Counted from the first letter of the stretch, positions 28,701 to 43,700 are shown. The stretch is DNA of 64,000 bases from Herbaspirillum rubrisubalbicans (GCF_003719195.1 NZ_CP024996.1:3596001-3660000); one strand, 5' to 3'. Notes: generated from the letters alone by a model not told the origin. Made by a program: numbers and translations.

Positions 28701-31700
28701 CCGGCAAGGACGTATCCAGCGTGAAGCTGAACTTGTCGCTGTTGAGGCTGGTATTGCCGGCGGCATCGGTCTGACGCACCAGCAGGTTCTTGGCTCCGTC
28801 GCTGCCCCCCGCCCCCCCGGCGGCGGCGGTGAAGCTGAAGCTGTTGGCAGTGCCATAGCTCCAGGTCACACCGTTGTCTACGCTGTACTGCCAGCTGGCA
28901 CCGGCCTCCAGTTTGCTCACGTTGACCGTCCCTTCATTGGTGATGCGGTCCGAGCCATTGCCACTGTCCTTGGCCAGGCCAAGCGTGGGCTTGGCCGGCA
29001 AGGTGGTATCCAGCGTAAAGCTGACCACATCGCTGGTGGCACCGACATTGCCGGCCACGTCGGTCTGACGCACCACGACATTCTTGATGCCATCGACATT
29101 GCCGGCGCCAGCGACGGCCCCCTTGATCTTGACGCTGGCAGCGCTGCCAGCGCTCCAGGTAATACCGTTGTCCAGGCTGTATTGCCAGGTCGCGGTACTC
29201 TCCAGGCCACCGATGTTGAGCGTGCCATCCGAGGTCAGGCCATCACTGCTGCCGCTGCCGGTGTCGCTTGCGAGCGTGGCACTCAACTTGGCCGGAACCA
29301 CCGTATCCAGGGTCATGGACAAGCTCTGTTCAGCGCTGTTGTTGCCAGCTCTGTCGGTCTGACGCACCTTGATGGCGTGACTGCCTTCGCCGGTGAGGGT
29401 GAAGCTGCCACTGCTGCCCGGCTGGTAGTCGCCGCTATCGACCTTGTAGACCCAGCTAGCACCGGCCTCCAGGCCTGACACCAGCACCTTGCCATCACTG
29501 GTGATGCCATCCCCGGCCGTGCCGGTATCACGCGAGAGCGCAATGGGCGCACCGAAGACAGGCACGACGGTATCAATGGTGACCGTATGCATGACCTTGA
29601 TCGAATCGATGCCCTTGACAGTGTTGTGCGACTGGATGCCGATCACCTTGTCCACACCATTGGCGCCATTGGCACCCAAGGCCAGCCAGTCGGCGTCGGT
29701 GAGCGTATAGCTCCAGTTCCAGACACTGGTGCCGGTACCGGAGTCACGCGTGACGATGCCGCTCTTGATGACGCTACCGTCCGGATAGAACAGCGTGACC
29801 GTATCATCCTTGCCGGCCGTGCCGGTCAGGGTGACGCCAGCAGAGCGCTCGGACAGGTTGATGATATCGTCACCGGCCACCGTATTCATGGCTGGCACGT
29901 TGGTCACGGTAAAGACCGCATCAGCCAGCTTGGCCCAGGTGTTGACGGTGCTGCCGTCATCGGCCTGCTTGGCCAGTTGCGCCTGTACCTTGGCCAGATT
30001 GCCGGCATTGACACCGGAAATCTTCAGGGTCGCGAAGTCCTCTGCCTTCAGGGGCTTGCTGCTGTCACCCTGCACGGCCAGTCCCACCTTGCTGGCCAGC
30101 TCGGCCAGCGCGGCGATCTTGGCCGGAGTATTAACCTCGGCTGTGGTACGGCTATCCACGATGGAACTGAGCAACTGCAGGATGTTGACGCTGGCACCCG
30201 CAGCGCCGCTGTCCAGCGCCAGAATGCCGGAGATATCTACACCGATGCGGTCGAAATCCGCCTGCTTGGCCAGGTTGGCATCCGTAGTGTTGCTGGGCAC
30301 GCCATCGGCTTGCGTGAGCAAGCGCACATAGCTGTTGACCAGCGCCTGGATGCCTGCCACCGAACTGACGTCCGTGCCATCGACGCCGGTTGTCGCCAGA
30401 GCGGCCAGGATGTCGTCCTTGTTGGCGCTGGGGCCGACCTCGCTCACCCCGATCACGCCCAGGGCCTGGAAATCGGCCACAGTGGGCGCGTCGCCGCTGT
30501 TGCTGTCGGCATAAGTGACGATACGATTGATGGCCGTGCGCGCGGCCTTGGCCACGTCCTGAATCTCGGCCACGGTATCGACATCGGCCACGGCGCGCGA
30601 TTGCAGGGCCGCGACCACGGCATCGCTCTCTACGGTCGACAGACCATTGAGGCCCAGTGTCTTGAACTCGGCTGCGCTCAAGGCATCCGCCGGCGAGACC
30701 ACATCGCCGGTCTGCTGCGCTGCGATGTTGAGCACCTTGTTGGCGATGGTGGCCAGGGCGCTCAGGCTGGCGGGGCTGTCCACGGCCGCCGTATTGGCGG
30801 CGCCATCGACCAGTTGGTTCAGCAGCAGCAGGTTGGATGGCGTGGCCAGCTTGTCGGTCAGGGTCTTGTCCAGGCCCACGCGGACGTAATCCTGTGCCAC
30901 CGGCAGATCGACCGCAGCGGTGCTGATGCTGCCATCGGCCAGGGTCAACAGCTTGGCATAGCTGTTGACGATGCCTTGCACCAGCTCGGGCGTGCTGGCC
31001 TGATCGGCACCAACCGGGCCGGATGCGAGCGCCTTGTTGGTGGCGCTCAGGATGCTATCGGCCACCGCCTTGGGCGCGGTCGGCAAGAGCACGCCCATGT
31101 CGGCGTAATCCTGCGCGATCGGCAAGGGCTTGGTGTTGTCGCCGGCGTAGTCGCGGATCTTGTCTTGCGCTGCGACAGCCTTGTCCACCAGGCTTTGCAG
31201 GCCCGGCAAAGTATTGATGGTGGAAAGCTTGTCCGCCGGCACCTGTTGCAACTTGGCCAATACTGCGGGCATGTCGCGGTCACTGAGACCGGAGACGCCC
31301 AGTTGCTCCAGGTCAGCACGAACCGGGGCAGTACCACCCACACCGGCGGCGCTGTCGAGCACGCGAGTGACGGTATTGGCCAGGGCCAGCACCTCGGCGG
31401 GGGTATCGATCTTGTCGGCCGCGAGACGGTCGATCACCGAATTGAGCAGCGACAGGTAGTCGCTCTTGACGCTGGTGCGGCCCAGGCCGGACAGGTCGGC
31501 GCCCAGCAGGCGATAGTCCTCCAGTGTGGGGGTAGCGGCCGGCGTGTTGGCTACACCATCGGCCAGTCCCAGCAGCTTGTTGGCACTCTCGACAATGCCC
31601 TGCACCAGTTCTGCCGTGGCGGCGCGAGTGCCGTTGACGGCGCTGGAGGCCAGCGCCGAGAGTACCGCGAACAAGCCCTCGGGCATGGCATCCGGACGAT

Positions 31701-34700
31701 CAGGAGTGCCGGTGCCGTACTTGCCGACGCCGCTCACGCCCATGTCGCTGAAGTCTTTTGCCACCGGAGTGACCGTATCGGACCCGGCCTGCGCGACCGC
31801 GCCCGAACTCTGGCGCTCGGCATAACTCATGATCTTGGCCTGGGCAGCACGGGCCGCCGAGGCTACCGACTTCAGTTCGGCCAGGGTATCGACATCGGCC
31901 GGCGCGCGCGATTTGAGCGCGGCCATGAAGGCCGACAGCGAGGCCGCATTCACGTCCGGCGTGGCGCCAGTGCTGGACAGGCCCAGCGTGGTCAGTTCGG
32001 CCACGGTGATGCCAGCCGGTGCGTCATCCGGCTTCACATCGGCATCGGCCTGACGCATCACGCGGTTGACGATATCGACCAGGTTCAGCGCATTGATCTT
32101 GCCCAGATCGGAGACGGACGCAAAATTGGGCCGGGCATTGAAGACCTCGTTGAGCAACTTGAGGTTGGCCGGCGCATTGTTGAAGGCCATGCCCAGCGCA
32201 TGGAATTCGTCATAGGTCAGGGGCGCGCCGGCCTGGGGCGTACCATCGGGATTGACCGCATCGGCGGCCGGACGCTTGGCGTCGGCCATGATGCTGCTGG
32301 CCGAGGCCAGATTGCGCAGCTTGGCTGCGGCCGTCGCCATGATCTGGACCTGCGACAGGCTCAATGCCGCCAGGGCATCGGTGCCGAGGGCCTTGAGACC
32401 GCTATTGATCAGCCCCACGGTCGAGGGCGTATTGCCATCGACCTGGGCCACCAGATTCTTCACGCCCAGCGCCACGAAGTCGTTGGTCAAGGGCGTGGTC
32501 GAGGTAGCGGTGCCGGCGGCATAGGCGGCGACGCGGCCAGCAGTCTCGGCCAAGTCGGCGATCTTGGCCGGGGTCGATACCGTGCTCTTGTCGGACGGCT
32601 GGGCGTCAAGGGCTGTCACCAGCAGGCCGATGGTGCCGCGCGCCAGGGCGACATCGGCCGCCGACAGGCCGCTGGCCGAGGGGTCGGGCAGCTTGGCCGC
32701 AGGCACACCGATGCGGATCAGTTCGTCCCGGGTGATGGGGCGCGCCAGATTGCCGGCTACGCCATCGGCGGCCTGCAGCACGTGCTGGTAGGCATCTACG
32801 ATGGCCTGCAGCTTGCTCTTGCTGTCCACCAGGCTGGAGCTGGCCAGGGTCTTGACCGAGGCATTGATGCATCCCAGCGTATCGACAGTCACGCCAGTCA
32901 CCCCCGCGCGGGCATAGTTGTCCACGGTAGGCGGCAATACTGTGCCGACGGCACCCAGGGAGGCATCGGTATTGTTCACATTGTCGGCGTAGTTGCGGAT
33001 GATCTTCAGATCCTTCAGCAAGCCATCCACCAGCACTTGCAGGCGGGTACTGCTGTCGATGCGGCTAACATCGGTACTGGCCACCAGGGCCTGCACATTG
33101 GAAAGGAAAGCCACATCCACCCCCTGCACGCCCAGGTTGGTGAAGTCATTCATGCTCAACAGGGCAGCCGCATCGGCGCTGCCAGCGGCGGCAATCATCT
33201 TGCCGGCCGAGGCATTGATGAGGTCGATGCGCGCGGGCGTATCGACCTTGTCGCGGCTCAAGGCATCCAGGGCGGTGGCCAGCAGGCTGATGCGATGGCT
33301 GTTGGTGGCAGCCGTCACGCCCACGCCCAGGCTTTCCAGCTCGGCCTCGGTGGGGACGGTCGCCGAGCCGATCGGATCGGGCTTGGCGCGGCTGCCGTCG
33401 GCGGCGGCCAGGATCTTGAGGTAGGCGCTGGCAATGCCCTGCACCAGGGGCTGGGTATTGGCGTGGGCGCCATCGACCAAGGTAGTGGCCAATGCCGCAT
33501 TGATGGAAGCCACGCTGGTGCTGGTCACGCCATAGACGCCCATGGCCATGTAATCGTCGACGGTCGGCACGCCCAGCGAGGCACCGGTATTGTCCTGGGC
33601 GTAGGCGCTGATCTTGGCCAAGGCATCCATGGCCTTCTGGACCAGTGTCGTAAGTGCTGCCAGCGACTTGATCTGGCTGCCGTCAGTACCGCTGGTGCCA
33701 ATGGCAGCCAGGATCGCGCCCTGCTGGGCCGCGCTCTTGCTGCTGATATCGATGCCCAGCAGCTTGAGGTCGGCTACCGTAGGGGTGGCTGCCGCCGGCA
33801 GGCGGGCGGCGCTGTCCATGAGCTTGTTGACGGCGTCCATCAAGGCCTGCAGCTTGTCCAGCGTATTGACGCTGGTCAGCGGCATGGCATCGATGACACT
33901 GCCCAGCAGCGCTGCACCGGAGCCATCGGCATCGCTGGCAGCGCTGGCGTTGCCCATGGCCAGGCCCAGCGCCGCATAGTCGGTCGCCAGCGGCAACCCA
34001 TTGGCTGCCGTATTGGCGCTGCCATCGGCCAGCGCGGCGATCTTGACCGCGGCCTCGCCGGCTTTTTGCAGCTGTGAATGATCCTTCACCTTGTCAACGC
34101 CCAGACGCGGCAATGCACCATCCAGCAAGCCCTTGTTCTGAAGATTCAGACCAGAGAGACCGACGCTCGCATAGTCGTCCAGGGTCGGTGCAGCAGCACC
34201 GGTCGCGGTCGCCGCGACGATGTGGGTATAGGCATCGACGATGCCTTTGAGCTTGGCCGGATCGGCTGCCAGTGCCCCGGTAATGGCAGTGCTAGCCAGG
34301 GTAGTATTGATCGCGCCCAAGTTGTCGCTGCCCACCAGCGCGGTGCCGTCTCTCTTGGCCAGACCCACGGCCAGATAATCAAGGATCGCAGGCGCAGGTT
34401 GAGCGGCGTCGTCGGCATAGGCACTGATCTTGGCCTGAGCCTTGATGGCCAGGTTGGCCACGGTCTGCACTTCTGCCAGGCTGTCCACGGCACTGGCGGC
34501 GTGCGCCGCGACCGCACTCAAGACGGCGGCTGCGGCCGCGTCCGAGGTGGCCGCAGGTGCTACACCCAGCGCGATCAGGTCGGCTGCCGCCAAGCTGGTG
34601 GGCAGACGTTCCGCAGCGAAGACTTGGGCGTTACCGGCCAGCGCCAGCAAGCCCTGGGCGGTCGCCAGCAAGCTCTCCAGCTTGGCCGGCGTATCCATGA

Positions 34701-37700
34701 TGGTCTTGCTGGACTGCTCGTCCAGCGCGGTCCGCAACAAGTCCAGCGCAGCCGGACGAGTGGTGGCATCGACTGTCACCCCTACCCCGCTCAACAGCGC
34801 GCTGAAGGCGGCACGGGTGGTATCGGTCAAGGCCGGGGTATCGGCTTTGCCGTTGACCAGGGTAAAGAGCTTGTCCCAGTTGTCGAGGATGGCTTGCAGC
34901 TTGGCCGGGGTATCGATCTGGGCCGCGCCGAAAGCCGCCGTCAGCAAGGTGGCCGAAGCACCGATAGCCTTGTCGGCCTCGACGCTGGCGCTCACCTTCA
35001 GGCCCATGGCCTTGAAATCGTCAACGCCAGGACGACCAGCATCTTCCGGGAAGCCACCTGGCACCGCAGTCAGGTCGGCATAGACCTGGATCTTCTGATA
35101 GGCCGTGACTGCCTTGGACACCACGTTCTGCAGCTTGCTCAGGCTATTGACGTCGCTGCCATTGTCGGCGCCAGCGCGGATGGCATACAGAGCAGCGGCC
35201 ACGGCAGCTGGTTTCTGCGCGCTCAAGAGCGTGCCGTCGGCAGCGCTCAGGCCCAGTTGGTCCAGCTCGGCGGCAGTCAGGCGCGGCGTGTCATCGCTGG
35301 CCTGGGCCTGTGCCAGTACCTTGTTGACCAGCACACCCAAGGCATTGATCTTGGCCGGGGTATTGACGGCCTCGGGCAGCTTGCCACCGATGACGCCATC
35401 CAGCAGGCTCAACGCGGTCGCATCGGTGGCCTTGCCGGTGGGATTGGTCACCCCGTCGACGGTCGCACCGATGGCTTTGAATTGCGCAGCGCTCAATGCC
35501 GAGCCAGCATCGGGCAAGGCACCGTTGGCACGACTGAGGATGGCCAGGTAGGCATCGACCACTTGCTTCACATGGGCCGGCGTGTCTGCTTGGGCGGCAT
35601 TGATGGTGGAAGTCCGCAGGGCGGCATTGATGGCCACCAGGTTGTCGGTGGTGACCAGAGAGGGGCGCACGCCCGAGGCATCGGCCACCGGATTGACCAG
35701 ACCGATGTTGCGGTAATCCTCTACCGAGGGCATGGTGGCCGCCTCGGTGGCCGAGACGGCATCGTCGGCGTACAAGCGGATCTTGGTCTGCGCCGCATCG
35801 GCACGATTGACCAGGGCTTGCAATTTGGTCAGGGTGTTGACCTCGGAGCCATCCTTCTTGCTACCGGCAATGGCGGCCAGGATGGCCGACCAGTTCTGCG
35901 CACTGCCATCAGCATTGTGCGCCACGCTGGTAAAGCTCACGCCCAGCCGGCCCAATTGGGCGGCGTCCAGCGGCGGATTGGCCACGCCGCCTGCGGCCGT
36001 GACCATGAGCGCCTGGATCAGGTCCAGCAGTTGTGCCAGCTTGTCGGGCAAGGCGATGGGGTGGCCGGATTCGTCGGTGCTCAGGCTATGCAGGGTATTG
36101 GCGTCCACCGTATCGGCCAGCATGGCCACACCGGTCGCACCAGCATCGTCGAGCTTGCTCTTGGCCAGGCCCAGTGCCAGGAAATCGGCTGCCGTGGGCT
36201 TGGGCGAGGCATCGCCAGCAATGCCGTTGGCGGCATCGACCACGTGCTGGGCGGCAATGATCAAGCCCTGCAACTGGTCCGGTGTCTGCACCTGGGCCGC
36301 CGAAATACTGGACGACTTCAAGGCATCGTTGATCGCGTTCAGATATGGCGCGCTGCTGCGACTACCATCGACCGGCAGTTGCAGGCCCAGGGCATCGAAA
36401 TCGGCCACGGTGGGAGCATCGCCCACGTCATCGCGCGCGAATTGCGTAATCTTGCGCTCGGCCGCGATGGCCGCATCCATCATGCCTTGCAGCGCGGCCA
36501 CCGTGAGCGCGCCGCTGCCGTCATCGGCGGTGGTCTGCAACTTGTTGAGCAAGCAGGCCAAACTGTTGCTGTCCACCCCGGTCAGGCCCAGCGCACTCAG
36601 ATCGGCCGGCTTGAGGGTACTGCTGACCGGCGGATATTGCACCGGATAGCGGTCCGCCAGGGGGGCTACCGCGGTCACCTGCATGATCTGGTCCACGGTC
36701 AGTGCCAGCCGGTTGAGCTCGGCCACGCTATCGACCTTGGCAGTGTTGTCCTGAGCATGGACGACGCTGTTGAACAGCTTCATGGCACTGCCCGAAGTAG
36801 CCGCCACGGTATGCGGCAAGGCCACGCCGATGTTCTGGTAGTCGGCGATGGTGGGCGCATCGGCGACATTGCCGCCACCATTGACATAGGCCAGCACCTT
36901 GGCATAGCTGTTGGCAATAGGAGTCAATTGCTCGATGCTGCGTACCCCGCTTACATCATGGGTGGCAGGAGTGTCAGCCGAAGTCGGCTGGCTGGTGGCA
37001 GGGTCGATGCTATTACCCTTGACCCGCACCGCATCCAGGAAGGCCGCCTGCACCGCATTGCCGGTGATGGCATCCAGGCGCAGGGCTTGCAGGCTCTTGA
37101 CGCTCAGGGTGGTGGTGCTACCACCGACCACCGGATCGTCCTTGCTCTCGCGGGCGGTGCGGATCAGGTCCGCCGCCGTGGCGGCCAGGGCAGTCAGCTT
37201 GTCGGGAGTGGCCACGCCGTCGCGCCCTTGGGCCCCCACCACGCTGTTGAACAGGGCCAGCTTGTCGATGTCCACCTGGTCCAGGGATTTGGTACCACCC
37301 ACCGGGTTCACCAGCTTGCCCATGCCGATCAACGAGCTGGAGAGCGGCACACCGATGGCCAGGTACTGCTCCGGCAACAGGCCGGTACCGGAGGTATCGC
37401 CGCTCTTGCCATCGGCCGCAGAGAGGATGGCGTTGTAGGCATTGATGAGCGCTTTGAGCTTGGGGCGGCTATCGACGTCGCTACGCTCCAGACGGGCCAC
37501 GGCAGCATTGATGCTGTCCAGGTTGCCGGCATTCACAGCGGCCGCTGCGGTACCGCGGTCCACACCCACGTCGTGGTAGTTGGTCACGGTGGGCGCCGGG
37601 TTCTTGTCGCTGTCCTCGGCGTAGTTGATGATGACCATCAAGGCTTCATTGACGCTGTTGACCAGGGTCTGGATCGGGGCTACTGCATTGAGGCTGGCCA

Positions 37701-40700
37701 TGCCCACCCCGGTGATGCGGGTGAGCACCTGTTCCAGGTTGCCGTCAGCACTGGTATCCACACCACTGACACCCAAGGCCCGGAAGCTGGCATCCCAGCG
37801 CAGGCGGTCGTCATTGCTCAGGGCCGGCAAGGCTGTGCCGGCAGGCTGTGCGGCCAGGTGCAGCAGTTGCTCCACGGCCTGGCCGATCTGCTCGATCTCG
37901 GCCACGGTATCGACCTGGGAACGCGCCTTGCGCTTCAATACATCATCGGTGAGCTTCAGGCCCACATCCTGTTCGGCAGCGCTGCCGGGGTTGACCGTCA
38001 GACCCGGCAGACGGGCACCGATGGCGGCGAAGTCGAGCAGCGAGGGATCGCTGCCGGGGGTGGCATCGGCGACCTTGTCTTGATTGCCATACGCAGCGCC
38101 ACTGGCCGGTTCGGCTTCGTTGGCCTCGGCCAGGATGCGGGCATAGCCATCGACCAGCGCCTGCAGCTTGGCCGGGCTGGCCAGCTTGGCATAGTCGGCA
38201 GCATCGATGGCATTGGCCGCCGCGGTGGCGACGGTGGCATCGGTGATACTCACCCCCGCCGCCTGCAAGGCGACCAGCGCATTGCTGAACTGATCCACCG
38301 CAGCGGCATTGCCGGCCACGCCATCGGCCAGGTGACTGATCTTGACCAGCACGTCCACGCTGGCCTGCAAATTGGCTACATCGGCGGCGGCAGCCGGTTT
38401 CATGGCGTCCAGCACGCTTTGCATGTTGGTCACCAACAGTGCCTGCATGGCTGGATCGGTTGCGACCAAGCCGGTCACGCCCAGCTTACCGAACACATCG
38501 GCGCTGATGGCCTGGGCCTGGGGGCTGGCAGAACCATCGACCGGGGCTGCGCCATCGGCGGCGGCCAATACCAGGTCATAGGCATCGGCAATGGCCGCCA
38601 ACTTGGAAGGCGGGTTCACTTGGGCCGCACCGATACTGACCGTTTGCAACACGGAATTGACGGCCTTCAAGGCCAGCTCCGGCGTGACGTGCGTCATGCG
38701 TGCGGCGATGTCCAGGCCCACGCTCTTGAAGTCGAGCAAGGTCGGTACGGCGGCCTTGGCCACGCCGTCGGCATAGGCTTCGATCTTCAACTGCGAGCGG
38801 TTGGCATTGTCGGCCAGGGCTTGCAACTTGAGCCCACCGGCAGGCAGCGTGCCGATGATGCCGCTGCCATCATCGGCGCTGGCGGCAATGGCGGCCAAGA
38901 CGGCCGGGAAGGTATGGGCGTCCAGGCCGGTAATACCGGCACTGGCCAGTTCGGCCTGGGTCACCAACGCATCGGTGATGGCCCCATTGGCTTGGGCCAC
39001 CAGGTGTTGCACGGTAGCGGCCAGGCGCGAAAGCGCCGGCAGCGTATTGACGCTGGCCGGGTGGGCGATATCGACCAGGGTGTCGAGCACCCCCAGCAAG
39101 GGTGAGGCCACGCCATCGGCCCCCGGTTGCAAGGCTGCGACCAGGTCGGCCGGCAAACCGACCCGCTGGTAATCCAATGGTTGCGGCCGGTGTGCCGCAT
39201 TGGCGGCCACCCCATCGGCGGCGGCCAGGATGCGAACATAGGCATCGACGATGCCCTGCACCAGGGCCGGCGTACCGGTCTGGGCAGAGCCCACCGGCGC
39301 GCTGGCCAATGCAGAATTGATGGCATCGAGATGGTCGACAGTCACACCAGTCACGCCGATGGCGGCATAGTCCGCGACGGTCGGAACGGCGCGGCTGGCA
39401 TCGTCGGCGTAGGCGTTGATTTTCAGTTGCGCCTGGATGGCACCATCCACCAGCGCCTGCAACTTGGCCAGGGTATTGATGGCGCTACCATCGTCAGGGC
39501 TGGCGATGATGGCCTGAGTCACCGAGGCCTGTAAGGCCTCATTCAAGTTGACCACGCCCAGCACATCCAGCTTGGCCCTCAGATCGGCGGCCTGGTCGGA
39601 CGGCGTGCTGCCGGCAAGTGCGCTATCGTCACCGGCGGCCAGGGCTTCGATCGCATTGGCCGCCCCCACCAGTTGGCTCACGGTACTGACGCTGAGCAGC
39701 TCGCGCGGGGTCTTGCCGACCAGTGCGGAATTGATCAGGGTCTTGGCGTTGTCATCGCGCGGCGCGGTCGCGCCGATCAGGGCAAAATCCTTCAGCCCCG
39801 GATCGGTACGCAAGCCCGCTACGTCACCCGCTTGGCCGAGAATGCGGCCATAGGCGTCGGCGATCTCCTGCAATTGCGACGGCACGGCCACCCGCTTGCC
39901 ATCCACGGTCGGGGTCGCCAGCGAGGAATTGAGGGCATTCTGGTGCAGGTCGTCCTCCACCCCCTTGATGCCCAGGGCGTGATAGTCGACCATCACAGGC
40001 GCTGGCCGCGCCACATCATCGGCATAGGCGACGATCTTGGCGGAGGCGGCCAGCGCCCGCGCCGCAACGTCGGCCACCATGGCCGGTGAGCGCAGGTCGG
40101 CACCATTATCGGCGGTGCCGGCGATGCCCGAGAGCACCACCGGCAATTGCGCGGCCGTGATCGGCGCGGGCAGATGCAACTGGTTCAGTTCATCGGCGCC
40201 CAGCACCACGCTCTGGCCGGCACCCAGGGCGATCACACGCGCGGCTACGCTGGCCAGCGACTGCAGCTTGGCAACGGTATCGACCTCGCTACGCGGCACG
40301 GCATCGAGCACCTGGTTCAACAGGCTCAACGCATTGTTGCGCACAGCGCCAGCAGCCGGGAACAGGGTCTGCAGCGCCTGCACGCCGATGCGCGCATAGT
40401 CGTCGGCACTGGGCAATTGCAGGGCATTGCCAGGCACGCCATCGGCGGCAGCCAGCACCAGATTGTAGGACTGTACCAGCGCACCCAGCTTCTTCCACGA
40501 AGAGATGGCATCCACCCCGACCGCCTTAACGGCACTGTTGATGCTGGACAGGTTGGCCGCGGTCACCTGAGTGGCGGCATTGGCGGTGAGCAGGGAACTC
40601 TGGTAATCGGCCAAGAGCGGTTCGGTTTGGGTGGGCCGTAGCGGGTTGATGGGGGTCAGATCCTTGGCGTAATTGAGGATGGTCTGCAGCGAGCCGATCT

Positions 40701-43700
40701 TGCTGGAGACCAGTGCCTGCACCTCGGCCAGGGTATCGATGTCACCCACCACGCTACCGTTGTCACGCAACTCCTGCGGCACGCTATTGAGGCTGGCGGC
40801 CACCTCGGCGACGTTGTCATCGCTGGTACCGGTCACGCCCAGGCGCGCGAAGTCAGCCGCCGTCAGCGGCACCGGCAGGATCTGCCCAGCCGGTAGCGCC
40901 ACCTGTTCGGCCAGGCGCTGGGCAGCATGGGCCAGTTCATTGATGCGCGCCACGGTAGACACATCAGCAGCGCTCTTGCCGTCGATGGCACCACTCAACA
41001 GGCGTGCGCCCACGCTCGACAGCGCGGGCGTCACGCCCAGCGCCGCATAGTCGGCCGCGCTCGGGTAGGCTGATAGGTCACTGTTACCGGCCTTGCCATC
41101 AGCCAGCGCCACCACCTTGTAATAAGCGTTGACGGTGGCCTGGATTTCTCCGATCGAATTCGACGCCGCCTGCGGCAAGGCCTTGAGTGCATCGTTGATG
41201 CTGGCCAGTTGCTGGGCATTGGTCACGCCGACCACGCCCATGGCCTTGAAGTCGGCCAGGGTGGGAGCCGGGAAGGAAGGATCGTCACCATACACGGCGG
41301 CCTTGGCCACGGCCACATCAGCGGCGTGGATGGCCGCGCTCACCAGGGCTTTGAGCGAGACGGCGTCGCTGACCTTGTCGGCGTCGGCGGTGGCGGCCAC
41401 GGCATTGATGATGGCCGGCACGTAGTCCTTGTCCACCGGTGTGGCCATGATGCCGTCCAGGCGCGTGCTGCCATCGGCATTGACCAGGGCGGCACGCGCC
41501 TGGGTCATGGCGTTTTCTTCAGCGCTTTGCGCACGCGCCAGCGCCGTTTGCGCTGCGGCCAGGTTGGCCTGCTTGGCCGACCGGGTAGAGGCGTCGGCCG
41601 CATCGAACGCGGCTTGCGCAGCATTGACTGCAGCCTGCGCTTCGTTGACGGCTTTCTCACTATTGGCCAGCTGCACCGTATGCTGGATCAGCCCGGTGCT
41701 ATCGACCACGAAACGCTGGGTGTTCTCGCTGAAGTTACCGGCGACGTCGATCTGGCGCAGGTTCAATTGCGCCTTGCCATTGCCGGTGAGGGTGTCGCCG
41801 TTGAGCAGCAGGCGGTCCCCTGCCCCGAGCGTGTACCAGTTCCCCGGCGTGACCTGCTGGGTGGTGCCGCCGGCCAGTTGCAATTGCAGGGTGCGGGCAT
41901 CGGTGCCATTGCCGGCGACCAGCCGGAAGTGCAATTGCGCCCCCGACTCGAGCGCTCCCTGCGGCAGCAGTTGCGCGCCGCGCTGGCTGCTCACGCCGTC
42001 GCTGGTGCTCAAGCCATCGTCCTTGTTGAACTCGAACTGCAGGCTCGATTGCGGCGGCGCGACCGTGTCCAGGGTGAACTGCAAGGTGTCGGCAGCCGTA
42101 TTGGCGTTGCCATAGCCGCCGGTGTAGGAACTCCCCACCAGCACCACACGCGCCCTGACCCAGTTGCTGCCATTGGCCTGCACCACGTCGCTGGCAATGT
42201 AGTCGACCTCACCGCGAGCATTGGTGGAGGACTGGACCAGCTTGCCGGCCTCCTTCCACAGACCGAAGAGAGGATGACCATTGCTATCCAGAGCGGTGGC
42301 CACGGCAAACTGCAGGCGTTCATCATTGACCAGGGCCTTGGTGAGCCGCACGCGCAGGCTGCCGTCCTGGGTGATCTTGTCGCTGTCGCCCTGCGCAGCG
42401 GGCACATGATTGGGGTCGTCGCCAGCACGGCCACTGTAGCTGCTGTCACTGACCAAAGCGGGAGCCGACTGGGCGAAATCGGTCATGCCGGCCGGCGTGG
42501 TCAGGTCCACGCGCACGTCATTGTTCTTCCACACCGTGTAGTTGGTGCGGTTGTTGTAGCCATCGGAGACGGTGATCTCGGCAATGATGGGCTGGGAGTG
42601 ATCCAATTGCAGCAACTGCTGGGTGGTATCGTCGTCCGACACCAGCACGGCCTGGCCGGCGTCATCGGAGCGCGCAGCCGGCAGGCTGATGCGCAGGTCG
42701 CGGCCCAGCGTGTCCTTGCCATCGAGCACCACGTTCACGGTCGCATAGGGCGGCGTCTTCACGCTCAGCCCCCCTTCCAGGAAATCGCCCTGATCCAATT
42801 GCAGGGTGTTGTTCAAGGGCGCGCTCTGCCACAGCTCCGGGTTGCTCATCACGGCCTGCTTGATGAGCAGCGTCGGTTCGGCAATGGCCACGTGGTTCTC
42901 TTGCAGGTAGGTGGCGATGGTGGCACCACCAGGCAACTTTTGCAGATTGTCGTAACGGCCCTGTGCTGTGGCCACGGCATCGGCGCTGCTGTCTGGATTG
43001 TTGATGATCTTGAGCAGCGGTTCGCTAAACAGATGCGACTGCAACAGGTTGGAAGAGGCCAGCGACTGGCCGCGCGCATTGGTGGCCCACTTCAGCGCGG
43101 TATTGCTGTCGTCCACGAATTGCAGGGTCTTGGCCAGCTTCTGGATGGCATCGATCTGGCTGGAATAGGCCTTGCCATCGAGCTGCACCAGGTTGGAGAT
43201 GGCCTTGAGCGCAGCACCGTAGTTATAGGCTTCGCCACTGATGCCGGGGTTGAAGCCGGGGTTGGCGATGACCTGGCCATTGGCGTTCTGGGTTACCGTC
43301 GGCGTCACCTCGCCGCCGACGACATCGACCTTGAAGAAGCCACCCACCGCATTGTTGATGGCGGCGATGCGCTCGGCGCTCAGGTCCGTGGCTTCGGAGG
43401 GGTTGATCGAACCCACGTCCAGCCCGGCCTTGAGCACAGCCAGTTCGGTCAGAGCGGTGACGTTGACGATCTGGTTGGCACCGGTGGCCGTGGCCAGCGC
43501 GCGCAAGGGCGTACTGCCCAGGTCGGTGAGCTTGAGCGTGGCTTCATCGGCGTAGTTATCGGGCAGGCCGGGCGTATTGTCGCGAATGACAATGAGGATG
43601 GTGCCGCGATAGGCCGGATCATTGAGCACCAGCGAATAGCGACCATCGATCACCTGCGCCGCCGTGCTCAGGACATGGCCCTGGTTGTCGTAGGCGATAG

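Noticed and set aside
29945..41430. Regularly spaced repeats that might suggest a CRISPR or satellite array
   Set aside because: The period is about 700 bp, units vary and the reading frame is maintained throughout; they are protein repeats.
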